Assembly: GCF_021018895.1 (NCBI RefSeq)
Contig: NC_079376.1
Span: 14,013,001 to 14,077,000, forward strand
Length of the DNA stretch: 64,000 bases
Reading direction: 5' to 3'
Source: Seriola aureovittata
Taxonomy: Eukaryota; Chordata; Actinopteri; Carangiformes; Carangidae
The notes under the pieces were generated by a model that worked only from the letters and a program-made list of their open reading frames with translations, made no database searches and was not told where the DNA came from. Position numbers and translations under genes: made by a program. Positions 58,001 through 64,000 of the stretch are shown piece by piece (position 1 is the stretch's first letter; every line of letters starts with the position of its first letter).

Positions 58001-59666
58001 AGATCTATCTTTTTTTTTTTTTTTTAAATTGCGTCAGTTATGTCTAATGAAGCAGACCACAATTCATTATAGTTACAGAAAATATTTAAATACCTAGATC
58101 ATACTAAGTGAGGTGTTTGTCTATTTTTTAATTCTGTCCTTCCTGACCACTGTAGGTGTTCTGTGACCATAGGTCGATCAAAGAAAAACAATTGTTCACA
58201 CAGCTCTGGCATATAAACATTTGATAACTTTTCTATTAGCATAGATGTTACTGAGGCTGGCATTATTAAAAAGTCAATGTAAAAAATTTAAGTTGCAAGC
58301 AGCGATGAACAGGCCCTCGAACTCCTGCGCACCCCGGGGGGGCTAGCAGTGTGCCATTCAAAGTGGTTGCACATCATAACGACCGCCAGACACCGCACTC
58401 ATGGGGTAAGACTTATTGCACAGACCGTGCGGCAGCAGAAAAGATTTAAAGCATTTTTTATGCATTCTTATTAAAAATGTCAATGTTAAAAAAATAAGGA
58501 AAATGTGGGGTTTACATTGAACAAGGAGAATAATATAAGCAGAAGGAAAAGAAATTATTATGCTAAAGCCCCAGTTTTTATGGTGATCTACAAAGGCAAA
58601 ATATAACTTTTCTCCCCTACCTTCTACTCTGGCCTCCAGATATTTATCCAGCTCAGCCTCCCGTTTAACTGCTTCTGGAGATACCTTTGGGGCGCCAGGA
58701 AAGCAGATTAACACGACACTCATATTGTCCCGGCTTCCCTGTGGAAAACGAAGAACAAACATGGAGGTCAAGTAAATGAACCATGATACCAAAACAGAGA
58801 CGTGTGTAAGTTTTGTGGAAACGACATACCTTGTACAAGCAGGTGTCAACAATTTCATTGCTGACTCTTTCAAGATCATCTGTCACCTCTAGCCTTGACC
58901 TAACAAAGTCACACAGTTCCTCATTGGCCATGACATCCCAGATGCCATCACAAGCTAGTATAATGAATTCATCTTCCCCTTCGCATCTCTCTATTGCATA
59001 AACTTCAGGCTCAGGAGAAACAAGCTGCTCTGTAGGGCCTTTTCCAAGCACACATTTGTAGTCGAAGTCTCCCAGAGCCCGAGAGACAGCTAGGGACCCA
59101 TTAACTCGCTGGATCATGACTGAGCCACCGGCATTCTGGATCCTTTCCTTCTCCAGAGGGTTGCTTGGTTTGTGATCCTGTGTGAAGAAGTGCACAGCTC
59201 CGCCCCGGCTGAGGAGCCCCCGTGAGTCGCCACAGTTGATAAAGTAGGTATGGCTTGGAGAAATCATCACTCCCACTGCGGTGGAGCCACTGCGGTCCAC
59301 ACCATGCTTCTTCTCGGAGATGGTTCGCATGTGTTCATCAATCTGCAGAAATCCTGTGCGGATCCCATTCTTCACACTATCCACAGAGGGGTCCTCCTGC
59401 AGAGCACTCTGGAAGTCTGAGTTGGTGGTGATGTGCTCCAGCAGGTGCTCACAGCAGTACTTGGCCACCTGAGAGCCAGCATGCCCATCATAAACAGCAA
59501 AGAATGACCAGAGGTCGAGGCTATGAGGCAGACCAATTACTGCTGTGTGTGCATCTTCCATCTCTACCCGCCAACCCTGCATGCTGCTCAGCCCATACCT
59601 CAGGTTGTTACCCTCACCATGGGAATTATATTTTTCCATCTTTGGTTTGTCCAGAAATGCACCCAT
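51996..59666 (-). CDS. ppm1a: Mg2+/Mn2+-dependent protein phosphatase 1A (PP2C alpha), complete
   Basis: Spliced CDS is complement(51996..52025, 56488..56545, 56703..56814, 58621..58738, 58830..59666), 1155 nt, 384 aa; human PPM1A has 382. It starts [15 protein letters not shown], keeping the N-myristoylation glycine. Phosphate-binding R33, metal residues E37/D38, D60-G61 in YDGHAGS, D240 in CDGIWD and D283 in GSRDN are all present, so it should be active. The C-terminal helical region (about 292-368) and the end STDDMW are PPM1A-like. Known family role: monomeric Ser/Thr phosphatase acting on SMAD2/3, p38/JNK pathway kinases and AMPK. Divergent neighbour dhrs7 and nearby six6 support PPM1A over PPM1B. 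Zebrafish carries two ppm1a copies; which copy this is cannot be told. Confidence 0.97.
53296..53345. repeat. Tc1-like terminal fragment in ppm1a last intron
   Basis: TTGGTCCAAAAGTCTGAGAC (53303-53322) resembles the terminal repeat of a fish Tc1-like family; no partner end was found nearby. Confidence 0.35.
53520..53546. repeat. (TAA)n microsatellite
   Basis: Eight ATA/TAA units followed by ACAATA. Confidence 0.9.
56488..56545 (-). CDS. ppm1a: ppm1a coding exon ([13 protein letters not shown])
   Basis: 58 nt; completes the split lysine codon, then [19 protein letters not shown]. Acceptor TTCCCTTAG; donor GTAAGTATC. Confidence 0.96.
56703..56814 (-). CDS. ppm1a: ppm1a coding exon (C-terminal helical region)
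   Basis: 112 nt; encodes [19 protein letters not shown] and then LPPGGELAS. Acceptor AACAG; donor GTGAGTG after two bases of the last lysine codon. The preceding intron is about 1.8 kb. Confidence 0.96.
57919..57995. repeat. near-perfect 65-77 bp palindrome in ppm1a intron
   Basis: Left arm starts at 57925 (GACCTTCCTGAGATATTATG) and the right arm ends at 57989 (ATAATATATCAGGAAGGTC). They pair with about 4 mismatches over 32 bp and a loop of only a few bases; weaker pairing extends to 57919-57995. Confidence 0.85.
58293..58440. repeat. GC-rich repeat-like block in ppm1a intron
   Basis: GCAGCGATGAACAGGCCCTC to GACCGTGCGGCAGCAG stands out in base composition from the AT-rich intron around it and resembles a dispersed fish repeat. 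Confidence 0.4.
58621..58738 (-). CDS. ppm1a: ppm1a coding exon (GSRDN exon)
   Basis: 118 nt; begins [18 protein letters not shown], carrying the last metal-binding aspartate. Acceptor TTTTCCACAG; donor GTAGGGG after the first base of codon 319. Confidence 0.96.
58830..59666 (-). CDS. ppm1a: ppm1a main coding exon (residues 1-279)
   Basis: 837 nt, exactly 279 codons, holding almost the whole catalytic domain. Acceptor TTGTGTTACAG ends at 59684; 17 nt of 5' UTR (59683-59667) precede the ATG. Donor GTATGTCG follows the codon for K279 (CLYK). Confidence 0.97.
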
Positions 59667-60618
59667 TGTGTCCCTCTTAAAACCTGTAACACAAATTAAA
59701 AGAGAAAAATCTATTTACAATAAATAGCATACACTTTGTGTTTACTAGTACAGCCAGTAATGTGAGAACTGTGTGGAAATATTCAGTTTCTAATTGTGTT
59801 ATTATGTAAAGGGACCTTGGAAAAATACACATACTTAATATTTGCTTCTACACAGAAGGGCACAATTTTATATATTAATTAGGTTAAACAGAACATCATC
59901 CATTTATGGCAAATGATTAGCATCTTGGAGCTGAGTTCAGGCCCCCTGCTCTAGTCTAAAAATAGTAGACCTGTGGACACATTTTTGCTAGGCTACATAT
60001 TAGGAACACTGCTAGTGTGGATCAAATTGAAACGCCCTTAGACCACTGGCTGATCAAGTTTAGCGTGAAATGTTCTGACATGAGTAAAGTTATTTAGTCT
60101 TATTTTGAATACATTGATAACCAGCATCTCGCTGACCTTCGCAATGCAGAATACTTCACCATACTAGCCAGTCGGGTGATATTAGTTAAAGCTATCGTTA
60201 CATGCCTGCAGAGCTAACGCTAGCTAACCGACTGACCAGTTACTCGATAAACACAACACAATTTTGAGAAATCTGACAAATCCAACACTAACTTAACGAT
60301 GTGATGAGCGAATTTACACCGTGAACCTGCTGAGTATGAACAGCTTTTGCTATTGGATTAACGCGAAAGGTTAGCTCTATGGCAAATCCAAACCACAACC
60401 CAAATAAACAAACAGCCTTGCCTAGTTGCGGGCCTTGACCCTTGTCCCTCACAGCTAACTTTGACAGGCCTCCCTCTTCCATGGTCTGCTAACGTAACGC
60501 TGAGGCAAGGAGAACCCTTGGCCTTGTAGTATGGCTACATGCTAACTTAGCCAAGATAGCTAAGTGCCAAACGTTCCTCTACAGTTGCTGATTCAAGCGT
60601 AAACATTTTATTACTTAC

Positions 60619-60710
60619 CAAATTTTCAAAATACCAGTTGACAGCAACGGAAGCTGCGATAGTGACCAGGACTGACTGGCCGCAGTTCACACCAGAGAGG
60701 GTACACCGAC
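60619..60710 (-). other. ppm1a: ppm1a noncoding first exon (5' boundary approximate)
   Basis: A clear donor GTAAGTAA (60618-60611 on the minus strand) lies about 930 bases upstream of the ATG exon acceptor, next to a promoter-like CpG-containing stretch near 60.6-60.8 kb. Vertebrate PPM1A genes have such a leader exon. The upstream edge is a guess. Confidence 0.5.
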
Positions 60711-62119
60711 GAAACTAGAGGGTTTGCGGCGGTTTAGCTAGGCTAGCTAGCCAGTTAGCTAGCAATGAGCAATCGTCACTCAAGACTCAGTGCATATAAA
60801 TTGTGTAAGTGCGGAGGTCCCTCTTGGCGAACGCCCGTGTTGCATTACATTATCTCAGCTGGCGATCTTAAGTATATTCTAACAGATTTTCTTGTAAATT
60901 TGTGGGCCGGAGCTTTGAGTGGCCAAGCCAGGGGGAAGCTGAAACGTCTGTCCCAGCCTCTCCACTTGACAGCTTGACAGCTTGCTAGCTAACGTTAGCT
61001 TCTGAGGAGCACAGAGCCACTAAGACAAGACCCGGATGTTGCAGGTTGCGTACTCGAAAACATGACATCATCCCTGAAGAGTTGTGGCTGCTCAGGCTAC
61101 TACACAGAAAGCATGTATACAACAATATTTAAATGTCCCACATCTGTATTCGGATTGATGTCGGCTTGGTAAAAATCGATCTTGCATCTAGAGTGATGTG
61201 CGTTTGCTGTGCTCTTCTGTCATTAAATGATTAAATTAACTATAGGATTGCAATAATTTAGCCATAGCCAACTGCATTGTCCTCACAGATAATAAGAGAA
61301 CATTCTAATCTGAAATAGATGCATAGCCTGTTTCCCCAACAAAAGCTTAATACAGGTCTACAGTATGTCCTTAATACCACGAAACACTCACTGTCAACTA
61401 GTGACGAATATGAGACAACCAGTACTTCACAGATTATTTTTTTTAGATTTGAACATTCCTTGTGTAATGGTAATGTTCAGGATTCTGCTGGAGAACAATC
61501 TGTACCTTTCATAATAGAGCCCAGTGTCACGATCACCATTTTTAGCTTCTCCTGTTCATTCTCTGTTGACCAGTGCATAATGGGGCCCTGGACTATTTTT
61601 TCCATCTTTCTCTTTGTTGCACAATGCTTTGCATACTGCTCATTTTAATATTGTAAAGGTCAGCTTGTCTTATTTTGCTTTTCCATCTCTGTTCTGACAG
61701 AGAATTTAGTTTTGAAACAATGATTACTTTTAGAGAACCAGCAAGTTCCTGTGTAAACGTTGTTTACAGTTCATTATTGCAAAAAGCGACATTAACCACA
61801 AAGGACAGTTTCAGCAACCCCAAGAGGGCAGGAAGGATGAACACTATTGCCTAAGAAATTAAAAATGATATATAATCAGGAATGACTGAAGGTGCAACAG
61901 AAATCCAGACTTTTATCTCACCCAATAAAAGCTAAAGTCATCGAGAACCCTGCGGGTGACCTTTATAATCACTAAGTTGATCGTCATAAGTTGATCACTG
62001 AATAAGTAAAAACGGCGGTGCTTCCACCACTACATTATTGTTAATTTACGTATCTCCATTTCCTGCGGGTGTTGATTTTTAATTTCTGAAGCTGACAAGC
62101 CCGAGCTTTAATTTTGAAA
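60711..62119. other. head-to-head spacer between ppm1a and dhrs7
   Basis: About 1.4 kb with no coding exon. The ppm1a side carries GCTAGC-rich sequence (60737-60765) and CCGGAT (ETS core) near 61032. A weak plus-strand CTCF-like string, CCCCAAGAGGGCA, is at 61818-61830. Open frames here look like chance. Confidence 0.5.
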
Positions 62120-62236
62120 GTATGAGAGCGGAAGTGACGCCATATCCGTTGGTTGTAGTTTTTTTGGTAGCAGCTTGTTTATAGTAGCTACTTAAGTCAC
62201 AAGGTCTGCGTTGTACAGCTCATTCATTTCAAACCA
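62120..62236 (+). promoter_or_regulatory. dhrs7 core promoter and 5' UTR
   Basis: GCGGAAGTGACGCCATAT at 62129-62146 combines an ETS/GABP site (CGGAAGT), a CRE-like TGACG and a YY1-like GCCAT, typical of TATA-less housekeeping promoters. It lies about 100 bases before the ATG. Confidence 0.5.
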
Positions 62237-62366
62237 ATGGACTGTTGCATTGTATCCGCATTGTGGTGTTTTATACCACTTTATTTACTCATTCACTTCT
62301 TGTGTTTCATTTTCGTGGATGCAGACTTCACCCTGTTGTGGGCAAGTGTGATAGGACACAGGCCAG
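62237..62366 (+). CDS. dhrs7: dhrs7 coding exon 1
   Basis: 130 nt from an ATG in context AACCAATGG; encodes the membrane anchor. Donor CAG|GTGAGTT. Confidence 0.9.
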
Positions 62367-64000
62367 GTGAGTTCACTTAACCTGTGCTTGTGTCTATTAT
62401 TTTGTCCTGTTTCTTATTCACAAACAAGGGAAATTCAGTGACAACAGATCTATTCCATGATGAGTATGGGCAGTTTGAACCGTTAAACAGCGGTTAAACA
62501 GTAATTAGCTTTTCAGGTTTGACCCGTGGCTGTAACTCACACTAGTCTCCTCTGAAATCTCCAAAATTCACATTCCACTTTTTATATGTTCTGTGAATTT
62601 CACCTAAATCATTAAATTTCAGTGTTGTCAAATCAGGGATTCACAAACGTTTTCGTATAAAGGCCCAGTGGTGAGAGTATTTGAGACATTTTACTGTAGT
62701 ACTAGTAGTAGTAGTAGTACCACAACGCAAATGTTGAGTTACAAATAAAAGTACTACATGGACAATTACTATAAACTGAAAATACAGAAATACTACAGGC
62801 AAAATATCGAAAGTAAAAGTATTCATCATTCATATTGTGCTGTAGGATTATTACTACTGCATTAATGTGTAAACATCTTGTCAAGCTGGAACTAGTTTTA
62901 TGTTTTGAATGTAAAATATTATATTAATAATTCAAATTGAAATAAATACATTACAATATTCTCTCTGAAATTCAGTGAAGAAAAATATAAAGTAGTAATC
63001 GAACGACACACTCAAAGTGCCCCTAACTCGTACCCAGATACAATACATATATAATACATATTTTACACTGAACACCTCCAATACCTAAGTTACATAAAAG
63101 TACCCCAAAAGTGTATTAAGTGCAAGACATCCATTTTCCATTGTATTCAGGTGTCTCAGTAAGCCGCAACAGAGTGACAGTGAGCCAGTGCAATAATAAT
63201 GTACAAAACAAATGTTTCTATATGAAATGCTGACAGTTGTGATTTGTGTTAACCAGAGAGCAAGCTGAAAGGACTGGTGGTGTGGGTCACTGGAGCCTCC
63301 AGTGGTATTGGAGAGGAGCTGGCCTACCAGTTGGCAAAGTGTGGGTCACGTCTCATCCTGTCCGCTCGACGCGAGGATGAGCTGAATAGGGTGAAACGTC
63401 ACTGTTTAGGTGAGAGAATAAATACTTTCACTTCAACCCTTAAACACGCTACAGTATAACACAGTCATATCTCTGCCATAAGACTCTTTGTTTTTCCTGC
63501 ATTTAACCTTCGCTCTCAAACCTACAATAAATTGCATAATGGTTTGGTTCATTTTCGTTCAGTCTTACTTATTTGTAACAGCTGAATTCATTTCATCATT
63601 TATTCTTCAAGATTACACTGGCCTCCATGATGAAGATATTCTTGTTCTTCCACTTGATTTGTTGGAGAGGACATCACATGAGGAAAAAACCAAAGCTGCA
63701 ATCCAATACTTTGGACATGTAAGGCCACTGCAATTGCTCTTTTATAATACAGTCCATTTTCATCCTTAGTTACATTGCAATAAGAACATTCCTGTTTCTA
63801 CATTGTATTCAAAAGATAAAATGTTCACTTTACTTTGTTGTTCTCTTTTCATTATACTATGTGCAGATGTAATCATGACCAACCCAATGTATTCTGTTCA
63901 TTCATTGTAAGGTAAAATAAATAATTGCTGTTGTTTTCCTTGTCTCTGGTTCTGTCCACTTTTCTGTGCCTTTTCAGATCGATATCCTAATTAACAATGG
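62237..64000 (+). CDS. dhrs7: dehydrogenase/reductase SDR family member 7 (5' part, runs off the window)
   Basis: Exons join(62237..62366, 63257..63409, 63612..63718, 63978..>64000), in frame across three GT-AG introns. The N-terminus (residues 1-27) is a hydrophobic ER signal-anchor, followed by [10 protein letters not shown] as in vertebrate DHRS7. The Rossmann cofactor motif TGASSGIG is at 55-62, LPLDL follows in exon 3, and the window ends in ILINNG, the SDR NNAG-type motif (about 133-138). Catalytic Ser-Tyr-Lys lie beyond the window. Known role: microsomal NADP(H)-dependent SDR34C family reductase acting on retinoid, steroid and other carbonyls. The gene is head-to-head with ppm1a, as in mammals. 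Confidence 0.95.
62690..63125. repeat. teleost AT-rich interspersed repeat in dhrs7 intron 1
   Basis: Includes a (GTA)n tract (62704-62720) and phrases such as AAAAGTACTACATGG and TTACATAAAAGTACCCC, familiar from a repeat near many fish genes. A related terminal fragment lies at 13150-13260 (GAGTAAATGTCTTCAGTTAC). Confidence 0.45.
63257..63409 (+). CDS. dhrs7: dhrs7 coding exon 2 (cofactor-binding motif)
   Basis: 153 nt; acceptor AACCAG, donor GTGAGAG. Encodes [20 protein letters not shown], a near-exact DHRS7 family match. Confidence 0.97.
63612..63718 (+). CDS. dhrs7: dhrs7 coding exon 3
   Basis: 107 nt; acceptor TTCTTCAAG, donor GTAAGG. Encodes [17 protein letters not shown], then a helix ending YFGH. 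Confidence 0.96.
63978..64000 (+). CDS. dhrs7: dhrs7 coding exon 4 (first 23 nt only)
   Basis: Acceptor TGCCTTTTCAG, then IDILINNG, in phase 0 with exon 3. Cut by the window end. Confidence 0.9.

Overview
The window reads as a teleost, probably percomorph, chromosome segment. Evidence is vertebrate gene structure (GT-AG introns, long noncoding spans), very long CA/TG microsatellites, and interspersed repeats typical of bony fish (Tc1-like relic, short inverted-repeat elements). Three protein genes can be built exon by exon: six6 (minus strand, coding 19266-17305, two exons, 245 aa), ppm1a (minus strand, coding 59666-51996, five coding exons, 384 aa, plus a noncoding first exon near 60.6 kb) and the 5' part of dhrs7 (plus strand, from 62237, first four exons, cut by the window end). 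The order and orientations match the mammalian SIX6 - PPM1A - DHRS7 block on human 14q23, read backwards.

Layout: 1-17.2 kb has no gene. It lies 3' of six6, where the vertebrate order places six1/six4 further left, outside this window. It holds microsatellites, a decayed Tc1-like transposon (about 8.96-10.06 kb), a 445-bp inverted-repeat element (12.65-13.09 kb) and, most notably, CTCF-like motifs in divergent orientation: minus at 6425 and 7039, and a perfect plus-strand core at 11853. 17.3-19.8 kb is six6 with its CCAAT/X-box promoter. 19.8 to about 46-52 kb is a gene desert. It has several complex, homeodomain-site-rich blocks that look like candidate six6 enhancers, and no recognisable ortholog of the mammalian gene C14orf39/SIX6OS1, which lies here in human. 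52.0-60.7 kb is ppm1a, whose 3' UTR probably runs leftwards for some kilobases. About 60.7-62.2 kb is the head-to-head spacer between ppm1a and dhrs7, and 62.2-64.0 kb is the start of dhrs7.

The genes do not form a pathway. six6 is a tissue-restricted eye, hypothalamus and pituitary regulator that needs distal enhancers. ppm1a (Ser/Thr phosphatase) and dhrs7 (ER short-chain dehydrogenase) are broadly expressed neighbours. The most interesting reading is architectural: the divergent CTCF-like motifs on the six1-facing side of six6, and the desert on its other side, match the two-part regulatory landscape known for vertebrate Six clusters. Regulatory calls are motif readings by eye and are marked as inference.
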